Assembly: GCA_040510815.1 (NCBI GenBank)
Contig: JBEVIH010000098.1
Coordinates: 1-37,255, forward strand
Reading direction: 5' to 3'
Length of the DNA stretch: 37,255 nucleotides
Source: VAZQ01 sp040510815
GTDB lineage: Bacteria > Pseudomonadota > Alphaproteobacteria > Rhizobiales > Xanthobacteraceae
Part shown: positions 26,118-33,308 of the stretch, in pieces
Position numbering within the stretch: position 1 is the first letter of the stretch
Layout: every line of letters starts with the position of its first letter
Translations under genes and position numbers: made by a program
Notes under the pieces: model-generated
What the model saw: only the letters and a program-made list of their open reading frames with translations
Told to the model about the DNA's origin: nothing
Databases searched by the model: none

Positions 26118-26213
26118 CGGTGGTCAGTAACCGGTCATCAGAAACGAGTCGCGACCTGCCGCGGGTTAGCGCGCTGATCCTTACCCTGCTGAATACTGAC
26201 CCACTGATTACCG
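26118..26213. repeat. Imperfect palindromic intergenic repeat
   Basis: The 125-base gap between the DUF2059 gene and gor contains GGTCAGTA (26122-26129) and its complement TACTGACC (26194-26201), and an outer pair CGGTGGTCAGT (26118-26128) / ACTGATTACCG (26203-26213) matching at 9 of 11 positions. Shifted copies of TCAGT-type units let it fold in more than one register. This looks like a REP-type element of short degenerate units, different in sequence from the one at 31521-31618. Confidence 0.5.
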
Positions 26214-26228
26214 ACGACTGGCACGGAC

Positions 26229-27614
26229 ATGCCTGATCACGACGTCGATCTGTTCGTCATCGGGGGCGGCTCGGGCGGCGTGCGCGCCGCACGTATTGCG
26301 GCTGGCTATGGCGCCAGCGTCATGATCGCCGAGGAATACCGCCTCGGCGGCACTTGCGTGATCCGCGGCTGCGTCCCGAAGAAGCTCCTGGTCTACGCCG
26401 CGCGGTTTTCCGACGAGTTCGAGGACGCCGCCGGCTACGGCTGGACCGTGCCCGAGCCGACTTTCGACTGGAAGACGCTGATCGCCAACAAGGACCGGGA
26501 GATCGCACGGCTCGAAGCCGCCTATACCTCTACGCTCGAGCGGGCGAAGGTCGCGATCGTCAAGAGCCGCGCGGTGATCGAGGACGCGCACTCGGTACGC
26601 CTGGTCGCAACCGGTGAAAAGCTGCGGGCCAGGAATATTCTGCTCGCCACCGGCGCGACGCCTTATCCTGGGAGCGAGATCGCGGGTCTCGAGCACGTCA
26701 TCTCGTCGAACGAGGCGTTCGATCTGGAGGAGTTCCCGAAGCGCATTCTCATCCAGGGCGGCGGCTATATCGCGGTCGAGTTCGCCGGCATCTTCAACGG
26801 GCTCGGCTCCGAGGTGACGCTGGTCTACCGCGGGGAAAACATTCTGCGTGGCTTCGACGACGACGTGCGCGAGCATCTGCGCTCGGAAATGCAACGGCGC
26901 GGCATCAAGGTCGTCACTCGGCAGACCGTCGACTCGGTCGAGAAGGTGGAGCACGGCTTCTGCGTCACGCTGTCCGATCGTGAATCGTTCACGGTCGATC
27001 GCGTCATGTTCGCGACCGGGCGGCGGCCGAACGTGACGGGCCTCGGCCTGGAGGCCGCCGGGGTCACGCTCGCGAAGAACGGCGGCATCGCCGTAGACAA
27101 GTTCTCGCAGACGTCGGTGTCCCACATCCACGCGGTCGGCGACGTCACCAACCGGGTCAACCTCACGCCGGTCGCGATCCGCGAGGGCCATGCCTTCGCC
27201 GACACCGTATTCGGCGGCAGGCCGACGGCGGTCGACCACATCGACGTGCCGACGGCGGTGTTCTCCGAGCCCGAAGTGGGCGTGATCGGCCTGACCGAAG
27301 CGCAGGCCTGCGCGCGGTTCGCCAAGGTCGACATCTACAAGAGCTTGTTCCGTGCGCTGAAGATGACGCTCGCCGGCCGCGATACCCGTACGTTCTTCAA
27401 GCTCGTGGTCGACGGGGAGAGCGACCGCGTGGTCGGCTGCCACATCGTCGGGCCGGAGGCCGGCGAGATGATCCAGCTGGTTGGTATCGCCGTGAAGATG
27501 AAGGCCACCAAGGCCGACTTCGACACCGTGATGGCGGTGCACCCGACCGCCTCGGAGGAACTTGTCACGATGCGCGAGAAGGCGCTGAGCCACGTGCGCG
27601 AGGCCGCGGAGTAG
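26229..27614 (+). CDS. gor: Glutathione-disulfide reductase
   Basis: 461 residues. The FAD-binding motif GGGSGGVRAAR is at 12-22. The redox-active disulfide is Cys43-x4-Cys48 in GGTCVIRGCVPKK. The NAD(P)H site is GGGYIAVEFAGIF, and the C-terminal dimer interface HPTASEE supplies the active-site His438. It reduces oxidised glutathione with NADPH in the cytosol. The start codon lies after the palindromic repeat and has no strong ribosome site. It fits with the GST gene at 6747 in glutathione metabolism, though the two are not linked. Confidence 0.95.
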   Translation: MPDHDVDLFVIGGGSGGVRAARIAAGYGASVMIAEEYRLGGTCVIRGCVPKKLLVYAARFSDEFEDAAGYGWTVPEPTFDWKTLIANKDREIARLEAAYTSTLERAKVAIVKSRAVIEDAHSVRLVATGEKLRARNILLATGATPYPGSEIAGLEHVISSNEAFDLEEFPKRILIQGGGYIAVEFAGIFNGLGSEVTLVYRGENILRGFDDDVREHLRSEMQRRGIKVVTRQTVDSVEKVEHGFCVTLSDRESFTVDRVMFATGRRPNVTGLGLEAAGVTLAKNGGIAVDKFSQTSVSHIHAVGDVTNRVNLTPVAIREGHAFADTVFGGRPTAVDHIDVPTAVFSEPEVGVIGLTEAQACARFAKVDIYKSLFRALKMTLAGRDTRTFFKLVVDGESDRVVGCHIVGPEAGEMIQLVGIAVKMKATKADFDTVMAVHPTASEELVTMREKALSHVREAAE

Positions 27615-27744
27615 CGCCAAGGATGGCGGTCCGGCGCCGGTTCCTGGCCAAGATTGGCTGGCCTCCAGTCCCCGCGCTCGTGTATAAGCCCGTGAAGCTG
27701 GAAATGGTTGCCCGCACCGCGGGTTAGCGTATGGAGGGCGGGTC

Positions 27745-29151
27745 ATGCCCGAGCGTTGGACGCGCGACACCTGGCGCAAGAAGCCGATTCTGCAAGTGCC
27801 CGAATACCCGGACAAGGCGGCGCTGGCAGCGGTCGAGGGGCAGCTGGCGTCGTTCCCGCCGCTGGTTTTTGCAGGTGAAGCCCGCAACCTGAAAAAGGCG
27901 CTGGGCCGCGTCGCCCTGGGCGAGGGTTTCCTGCTGCAAGGCGGTGACTGCGCGGAAAGCTTCTCCGAGCCCAGCGCCAACAATGTCAGCGCCAACAATA
28001 TCCGCGACTTCCTGCGCGTATTTCTGCAGATGGCGGTGGTGCTCACCTATGCGGCCGCGCTGCCGGTGGTGAAGGTCGGCCGCATCGCCGGCCAGTTCGC
28101 CAAGCCGCGCTCCTCGCCGACCGAGAAGAAAGACGGCAAGGAGCTCCCAAGCTACCGCGGCGACATTATCAACGGCGTGGAGTTCGACGAAGCGGCCCGC
28201 CGCCCCGATCCGGCGCGGCTGGTCGAGGCCTTCCGGCATTCGGCGGCGACGCTCAACCTGCTGCGCGCCTTCGTGCACGGCGGCTACGCCAATCTCGCGA
28301 ATGTGCGGCAATGGACGCTCGGCTTCGTCAAGGACTCGCCGCAGTCGCATCATTACGAGGAGCTCGCCGACCGCATTTCCGAGGCGCTCGGCTTCATGCA
28401 GGCCTGCGGCCTCGACCTGGAAAGCCATCCGGAGCTCAAGAGCACCGACTTCTACACCAGCCACGAGGCGCTGCTGCTCGGCTACGAGCAGGCGATGACG
28501 CGCGAGGATTCGACGCGGCCCGGCACTTGGTGCTGCACCTCCGCGCACATGCTGTGGATCGGCGACCGCACCCGTCAGCCCGACCACGCCCATGTCGAGT
28601 TCTGTCGCGGCATCATGAACCCGCTCGGGATCAAGTGCGGCCCTTCGTCCAAGAACGACGAGCTGCTCAGGCTGCTCGACATCCTCAATCCGGAGAACGA
28701 GCCGGGTCGTATCACGCTGATCTGCCGGCTCGGCGCGGACAAGGTCGGCGACCAGTTGCCGGGCATGGTGCGCGCGGTCGAGCGCGAGGGAAAGCTGGTG
28801 GTGTGGTCGTGCGATCCGATGCACGGCAACACCATCACGTCGGATACCGGCTACAAGACCCGGCCGTTCGACCGCATCCTGTCGGAGGTCAAGACCTTCT
28901 TCGCGGTTCACCGCGCCGAGGGCACGCACGGCGGCGGCGTGCATCTGGAAATGACCGGCCAGAACGTGGCCGAGTGCACGGGCGGTGCGCGCATGATCAC
29001 CGACGCCGATTTCAAGGACCGCTACCACACGGTCTGCGATCCGCGGCTCAACGCCGAGCAGTCGATCGACCTCGCCTTTCTGTTGGCCGAACTGCTCAAA
29101 GCGGAACGCACCACGAAGGCACGTCCGCTGCCGGCTGCTGCCGGACTCTGA
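27745..29151 (+). CDS. 3-deoxy-7-phosphoheptulonate (DAHP) synthase, class II
   Basis: 468 residues, the length of the plant-like class II DAHP synthases. Recognisable segments are LLQGGDCAESF (metal-binding Cys), RPDPARL, STRPGTWCCTSAHMLWIGDRT, PLGIKCGPS, and THGGGVHLEMTGQNVAECTGG. It condenses phosphoenolpyruvate and erythrose 4-phosphate, the first step of the shikimate pathway. GGAGGGCGGG stands just before the ATG. No other shikimate gene is adjacent. It ends in a large hairpin shared with the convergent outer membrane protein gene. Confidence 0.96.
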   Translation: MPERWTRDTWRKKPILQVPEYPDKAALAAVEGQLASFPPLVFAGEARNLKKALGRVALGEGFLLQGGDCAESFSEPSANNVSANNIRDFLRVFLQMAVVLTYAAALPVVKVGRIAGQFAKPRSSPTEKKDGKELPSYRGDIINGVEFDEAARRPDPARLVEAFRHSAATLNLLRAFVHGGYANLANVRQWTLGFVKDSPQSHHYEELADRISEALGFMQACGLDLESHPELKSTDFYTSHEALLLGYEQAMTREDSTRPGTWCCTSAHMLWIGDRTRQPDHAHVEFCRGIMNPLGIKCGPSSKNDELLRLLDILNPENEPGRITLICRLGADKVGDQLPGMVRAVEREGKLVVWSCDPMHGNTITSDTGYKTRPFDRILSEVKTFFAVHRAEGTHGGGVHLEMTGQNVAECTGGARMITDADFKDRYHTVCDPRLNAEQSIDLAFLLAELLKAERTTKARPLPAAAGL

Positions 29152-29177
29152 TCGGGCGATTCCCGCTCGACACATGC

Positions 29178-29209
29178 ATCGGCCGCCGGATGTTGGTCCG
29201 GCGGCCGAT
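29178..29209. terminator. 13-bp stem-loop between convergent genes
   Basis: ATCGGCCGCCGGA (29178-29190) pairs perfectly with TCCGGCGGCCGAT (29197-29209) around the loop TGTTGG. It lies in the 81-base gap between the stops of the DAHP synthase gene and the convergent outer membrane protein gene, so it is probably a bidirectional terminator. The downstream T-tract (AGCTTTA on the plus strand) is weak. Confidence 0.65.
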
Positions 29210-29232
29210 AGCTTTAGACGAAGCCCGCTGGC

Positions 29233-30117
29233 TCAGTAGCTGGCGACGACCGGACCGCCGAAGCGATAGTTGAGGCCGAGGCGCGCGATGTGGGCGCGCA
29301 GGTCGATGGTGTGAGTGAATGGATTGTTGTTGCTGAAGAAGACGAGAGCGGGCGTCGTGATGAGGCCCGCCACCGATTCAGAGCTGAACCTGACGTAGAG
29401 GTACTCGGCCTTGAGCGACCAGTTGCTCCACAACCCGGCCTCGACGCCGCCGCCGACCGCATAGCCGAGCTTGGTCTTGGAGAGCGAGGCCGCCTCGGCG
29501 GCGTTCGGACCGCCCGGACCATTGCAGATGGCGACGTCGCCGCAATTGTCGGTGAACGAGAAGTCGCCCTTCAGATTGGTGACGGCGAGTCCACCGGTGA
29601 CGTAGAACAGCCAGTTGTTGGCGGCGAAGCCGAGGCGCCCGCGCGCGGTGAACAGCCAGTCGGTGCTGACCGCGGACGTCACCGTGAAGCCTGCAGGCGC
29701 GCAGCAGGGATAGACGCCGGTGCCGGTCGCGCTACCGCTCAGGCGAAACGAGTTGAAATCGACCTCGACGCCGCCGACGAAGCTGCCCGCCTGCCAGTTG
29801 AAGCCGGCCTGCACGCCACCCGTGAAGGCGGATGGATTGATGGTCTGGACCCCGACCGCGTTGACGGCTGGAACGCCGGTGTCCTCAAAATATCCGATCG
29901 GGCTGAAAACGGTGGTGGTGATGGGGTCGAACTTGCCCCAGGCGCCGCCGGCATTCACGCCGACGTAGAAGCCCGACCAGCTATAGGCCGCGACCACGAC
30001 CGGAGGTGGCGCCTTGTACGGCGCCGGTGCCGGCCTGACCGCCAAATCGGCCGCGCCGGCAGAGCCGGCCGCGGCCATTGCAACGAGCGCAATGCCGATC
30101 CGCGAGAGCCATTTCAT
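29233..30117 (-). CDS. Outer membrane beta-barrel protein (Omp25/Omp31 type)
   Basis: 294 residues. A signal peptide (about 1-23, ending SAGAADL) is followed by a proline-rich link and the classic family opening WSGFYVGVNAGGAWG. The alternating beta-strand pattern continues to a C-terminal strand LGLNYRFGGPV. This is the small barrel porin family abundant in Hyphomicrobiales. It is one of the few proteins here with a secure outer membrane location. The start ATG 30117 has AAGGGG upstream; 34 further open codons precede it but contain no signal peptide. The last bases of a 7-bp hairpin touch the ribosome site. Confidence 0.92.
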   Translation of the reverse strand: MKWLSRIGIALVAMAAAGSAGAADLAVRPAPAPYKAPPPVVVAAYSWSGFYVGVNAGGAWGKFDPITTTVFSPIGYFEDTGVPAVNAVGVQTINPSAFTGGVQAGFNWQAGSFVGGVEVDFNSFRLSGSATGTGVYPCCAPAGFTVTSAVSTDWLFTARGRLGFAANNWLFYVTGGLAVTNLKGDFSFTDNCGDVAICNGPGGPNAAEAASLSKTKLGYAVGGGVEAGLWSNWSLKAEYLYVRFSSESVAGLITTPALVFFSNNNPFTHTIDLRAHIARLGLNYRFGGPVVASY

Positions 30118-30128
30118 CTGAGTGCCCC

Positions 30129-30150
30129 TTGCAGCTTCAGTTCGCTGCAA
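30129..30150 (-). promoter_or_regulatory. 5' leader hairpin abutting the ribosome site of the Omp gene
   Basis: On the minus strand TTGCAGC (30150-30144), GAACTGAA, GCTGCAA (30135-30129) form a perfect 7-bp stem with an 8-base loop. The final AA of the stem is also the start of AAGGGG, the Shine-Dalgarno sequence of the outer membrane protein at 30117. It may stabilise the mRNA or modulate ribosome access. Confidence 0.5.
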
Positions 30151-30286
30151 CTTAGCATAGATGGCTTGCCCGACTGTGATGCAAAAAGCACACTCGCGCG
30201 AAATGCGACGCTTCGGCATTGACAGAACGCTGCCTTCGAATACGGCGCCACCCTTTTTGGCATCCGTCCTCGACTGGCTTTGGTTC

Positions 30287-30292
30287 TATAAT
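30287..30292 (+). promoter_or_regulatory. Possible -10 box for the beta-propeller gene
   Basis: A perfect TATAAT lies 68 bases upstream of the ATG at 30361, in the 243-base divergent gap 30118-30360. No good -35 hexamer sits 16-18 bases before it; TTGACA at 30219-30224 is too far away. It is a weak call. I see no gene in the gap. Confidence 0.3.
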
Positions 30293-30360
30293 GCCGCGGA
30301 CCGCGACCGCGGACTCGGCGCCTTCGCGGGTAAGAACGATCCGGGCCAAGGGAGGATACT

Positions 30361-31518
30361 ATGCATCTCCACCTGCCCGCGGTGGGCGCGACGCTCGCCG
30401 CGCTGCTGTTGCTGTCGCCGGCTGCGGTCGCGCAACTCGCTCTCTCCGCCAATGACGGCAAAGCCGTTCTGGTCGACGGGGTCAATACGGTGCCGGCCAA
30501 TCCGGCGGCCGACTCCGTCACCGTCATCGATCTCAAATCGACCCCGCCCAAGGCCGTCGGCGAGGTGCCGGTCCCGACCAGCGTCGTCGGTCCGCCGTCG
30601 AGCGTGGCGATCGCGCGGGACGAGAGCTTTGCGCTGGTGACCGCGGCCACCAAGGTCGATCCCGCCGATCCCAAGAAGCTTGTGCCCGACGACAAGCTCA
30701 CGGTGATCGACCTCAAGGCTTCTCCGCCCAAGGTGCTGGCGCAGCATCAGGCTGGCAAGGGCGCCGCCGGCGTCTCGATCAATCGCGCCGGTACGCTTGC
30801 GCTGGTCGCCAACCGGTCGGAGGGAACGGTCTCGGTCTTTTCGGTCGCCGGCAATGCGCTCACGCCGGTCGGCAAGGTCGCTCTCGGCGATGACAAGTCG
30901 GGCCCGAGCCACGTGACTTTCTCGCCGGACGGCAAGACCGCGCTGGTGACGCGCGACGGCGACCACAAGATCTCCGTGCTGTCGATCGACGGCACCAAGG
31001 TGGAGCACACCAAGCGCGATATTTCGGCGGGCCTGCGGCCCTACGGCCTCGACATCCATCCCAGCGGCAAGGTCGCGGTGGTGGCGAATATCGGCACCGG
31101 CGGGGGCGATGCCGACACCGTGAGCCTGATCGATCTCGAAGCTAGGCCGGCGCGGGTCGCCCACACAGTCACCGTCGGGCAGACCCCGGAAGGGATAACG
31201 CTGTCGCCTGACGGTGCCTATGCCGCGGTGAGCGTGATGAACGGCTCCAACAAGCCCAAGAGTTCGCCCTTCTTCAACGACCACGGTCTGGTGAAGGTGC
31301 TGAGCGTGAAGGGCAAGGAATTGGCGCCGCTCACCGAGGCCAAGGTCGGGCATTGGTGTCAGGGCCTCGCTTGGAGCAAGGACGGCAAGACCCTCCTCGT
31401 CCAATGCATGGTCGAGAAGGAGATCATGGCGTTCAGCTTCGACGGCAAGGAGCTCAAGCCGGCGGGATCGATCAAGGTCAATGCCGGCCCGGCCGGGATC
31501 CGCACTGCGGAGCCTTGA
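30361..31518 (+). CDS. Secreted YncE-like beta-propeller protein
   Basis: 385 residues. A signal peptide (about 1-24, ending AAVAQ) is followed by about seven repeats with the SxDGKxALV pattern, for example FSPDGKTALVTRDGDHKISVLSIDG and LSPDGAYAAVSV, and the VTVIDLKxxPPK element appearing twice near the start. This is the YVTN/YncE-type seven-bladed propeller fold. It should be periplasmic. Such proteins often partner redox or binding proteins, but no enzymatic residue pattern is visible. GGGAGG lies 6 bases before the ATG. It is divergent from the outer membrane protein gene. Confidence 0.88.
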   Translation: MHLHLPAVGATLAALLLLSPAAVAQLALSANDGKAVLVDGVNTVPANPAADSVTVIDLKSTPPKAVGEVPVPTSVVGPPSSVAIARDESFALVTAATKVDPADPKKLVPDDKLTVIDLKASPPKVLAQHQAGKGAAGVSINRAGTLALVANRSEGTVSVFSVAGNALTPVGKVALGDDKSGPSHVTFSPDGKTALVTRDGDHKISVLSIDGTKVEHTKRDISAGLRPYGLDIHPSGKVAVVANIGTGGGDADTVSLIDLEARPARVAHTVTVGQTPEGITLSPDGAYAAVSVMNGSNKPKSSPFFNDHGLVKVLSVKGKELAPLTEAKVGHWCQGLAWSKDGKTLLVQCMVEKEIMAFSFDGKELKPAGSIKVNAGPAGIRTAEP

Positions 31519-31520
31519 AA

Positions 31521-31618
31521 ATGGCGAGTGGCGAATAGTCAGTGGCGAATAGCGAATAGCAGGCGAGTGGCGGGCTGCAGTGCTTACTCGCCATTCGCCA
31601 TTTCGCTACTCGCTCGCC
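31521..31618. repeat. REP-like palindromic repeat of GCGAATAG/GCGAGTGG units
   Basis: Immediately after the propeller stop is a run of short degenerate units: GCGAATAG at 31531-31538, 31545-31552 and 31552-31559, with GGCGAGTG-type units between. The right part (31586-31618) carries the complementary units ACTCGCC, ATTCGCC and TTCGCTACTCGC. The inner arms GGCGAGT (31562-31568) and ACTCGCC (31586-31592) pair perfectly. It would form a long imperfect hairpin in RNA and may end or stabilise the upstream transcript. Elements of this style recur between genes in Bradyrhizobium-like genomes to my recollection. Confidence 0.6.
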
Positions 31619-31620
31619 TC

Positions 31621-31635
31621 TTCACGTTCCGTGAA
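31621..31635. promoter_or_regulatory. Inverted repeat TTCACG-N3-CGTGAA
   Basis: TTCACG (31621-31626) and CGTGAA (31630-31635) form a perfect 6-bp inverted repeat three bases apart, 155 bases before the next gene. Further on, CATTAACA occurs twice in direct orientation (31662-31669 and 31686-31693), 24 bases apart. The gap 31519-31789 has no gene that I can support; these are operator candidates for the outer membrane protein at 31790. Confidence 0.3.
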
Positions 31636-31789
31636 GGTAAACGCATTCGCACTTATCGGCGCATTAACACTCCGAGCTATGCGCTCATTAACAATAGCCC
31701 TTGTTCCCTAATGCGATCGCTCGAATTGTAAGGATTGCGAAAATCATTCGGGCAAAGACTGGCCCCCGACGATTGCTGGGGGACGTCTC

Positions 31790-32794
31790 GTGCCGACAAA
31801 AAAACCGCCCTTGTCTCTGTGCGCACGGCTTGCGATCGCGTTCGTCGCCAGCATGGTGACCGCGGCGCCGGTCAACGCGGCCGATTGGAGCTATCGGCCG
31901 GAGCAGGCTCCCACCTATACCGGCGAGTTCGGTCTTCGCTTCTGGTACGGAAGCGCGACCACCGCGAAGAACCTCTACGACGACACCGGCGCCATTCTGG
32001 TCTCGCGCTTGACCTACGCCGGCCTCTCGATCTTCGCCGCCGAGCTTTACGGCCGCTTCGACTATGATCGCGGCTGGTTCGCGAAGGGCTATGCGGGCGG
32101 CGGCGGCTACCGAAAAGGGACCCTCAAGGACGAAGACCCTCCGCCGGTCACCGTGCCCTATTCGGCGACGCTCAGCGTTCAGCAGAACAGCTCGCCGTTC
32201 TATGGCAGCGCCGACGTCGGTTACAATGTCCTGCGCGGCGGCGATTTCCGCGTCGGGCTGTTCGCCGGCTTCCACTACATGAATGAAACGGTCAGCGCCT
32301 ACGGGTGCACGCAGATCGCGTTCCATCCCGGGATCTGCGGCGCCTTTCCGCTGCCCAACCAGGTCAAGGTCATCACCCAGGAGAACAACTGGTACTCGCT
32401 GCGCATCGGCTTCGATGCGTCGGCCGAGATCGATCGCTGGAAGTTCAGTGTCGATGCCGCCTTGCTGCCCTATGTCTGGCTGTCCGGAGTGGACACACAC
32501 TGGCTGCGCATCGGCAATGTGCCCGGCAATTTCACCGGTGGGATCCCCGAGGACGGCCACGGCTGGGGCTTCCAGCTCGAGGGATTTGTCTCCTATCGCG
32601 TGACCGAGGCGGTCAGCCTCGGCGCCGGCGCGCGCTATTGGCAGATGCAGACCCGCGGCTTCACCCATTTCGAGAACCACGTCATCGGGTTCACTGCCGT
32701 GCCCCAGGTGGTCGAATGGAAGACCCAGAACTACGGCGTCTTCCTGCAGGCGAGTGTCAAATTCGGACCCTATACGGTCTTCGGCAGCAATTGA
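31790..32794 (+). CDS. Predicted outer membrane beta-barrel protein, uncharacterised
   Basis: 334 residues. A basic N-terminus and hydrophobic stretch end with VNAADW, a likely signal peptide cleavage site. The rest is rich in alternating aromatic/polar strands, for example GEFGLRFWYGS, ADVGYNVLRGGDFRVGLFAGF, WGFQLEGFVSYRV and LGAGARYW, and ends in YGVFLQASVKFGPYTVF, consistent with an outer membrane barrel. Two cysteines (CTQ and ICG) may pair in one loop. I know related hypothetical proteins from Hyphomicrobiales but no function. The start is GTG 31790, with GGGGGA six bases upstream; no ATG lies near the signal peptide. Confidence 0.82.
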   Translation: MPTKKPPLSLCARLAIAFVASMVTAAPVNAADWSYRPEQAPTYTGEFGLRFWYGSATTAKNLYDDTGAILVSRLTYAGLSIFAAELYGRFDYDRGWFAKGYAGGGGYRKGTLKDEDPPPVTVPYSATLSVQQNSSPFYGSADVGYNVLRGGDFRVGLFAGFHYMNETVSAYGCTQIAFHPGICGAFPLPNQVKVITQENNWYSLRIGFDASAEIDRWKFSVDAALLPYVWLSGVDTHWLRIGNVPGNFTGGIPEDGHGWGFQLEGFVSYRVTEAVSLGAGARYWQMQTRGFTHFENHVIGFTAVPQVVEWKTQNYGVFLQASVKFGPYTVFGSN

Positions 32795-32815
32795 CAGCAC
32801 CTGAGCCGGCGAGAG

Positions 32816-33253
32816 ATGCAGAGACCGCTGGAATCCGACCGCAACGGCGATAGATTGGCGAGCTGGCGCGTTGCCGCGCTCGCCGATGACGGACCGAACA
32901 TGGACCGATTGCTGCGCGCCACCATCAATACCTGGCATGGCCTTCTCGCTGCGGCGCGCAGCGAGGAGGCCTTTCGCCAGGAGCTGATCGCCCTCGTGCT
33001 GGCGATACCGCTCGCCTTCCTCGTGGCCGATGCGGCCTGGAAACGCCTGGCGCTCATCGGCGTCGTGGTGTTCGTCCTGGTCGTCGAGCTGTTGAATACG
33101 GCGATCGAGAAGCTTGCCGATCGCGTCAACCTCGCGATCGATCCCCAGATCGGGCGGGTCAAGGACATGGGTTCGGCCGCGGTCGGCCTTGCGCTGCTGA
33201 TCGCCGGGGTCGCGTGGCTATTGGCGCTGGCCGAGCGCTTCGGGCTGCTCTGA
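32816..33253 (+). CDS. dgkA: Diacylglycerol kinase (DgkA family)
   Basis: 145 residues from this start. Three membrane segments follow an amphipathic N-terminus. The family signature is present: EEAFRQE, then VELLNTAIEKLADRV and KDMGSAAV, which hold the catalytic glutamate and nucleotide-binding residues. The enzyme phosphorylates diacylglycerol (or undecaprenol in related proteins) with ATP in the inner membrane. Homology begins at ATG 32900 (117 residues, the normal family size). ATG 32816 would add 28 polar residues; both have weak ribosome sites, so the start is uncertain. Confidence 0.9.
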   Translation: MQRPLESDRNGDRLASWRVAALADDGPNMDRLLRATINTWHGLLAAARSEEAFRQELIALVLAIPLAFLVADAAWKRLALIGVVVFVLVVELLNTAIEKLADRVNLAIDPQIGRVKDMGSAAVGLALLIAGVAWLLALAERFGLL

Positions 33254-33308
33254 TTGCGGCGTCGGCGGCGATTGCGGCACGCGGGCACGACGCGCTAGAC
33301 CTAGGCCC

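Noticed and set aside
26208..29175. Two long minus-strand frames opposite gor and the DAHP synthase gene
   Set aside because: Both overlap highly conserved enzymes on the other strand and have shadow composition (His/Arg/Asp-rich) without motifs.
31521..31618. CRISPR-like array
   Set aside because: The repeated units are only 7-9 bases, degenerate, in both orientations and without spacers of constant length.
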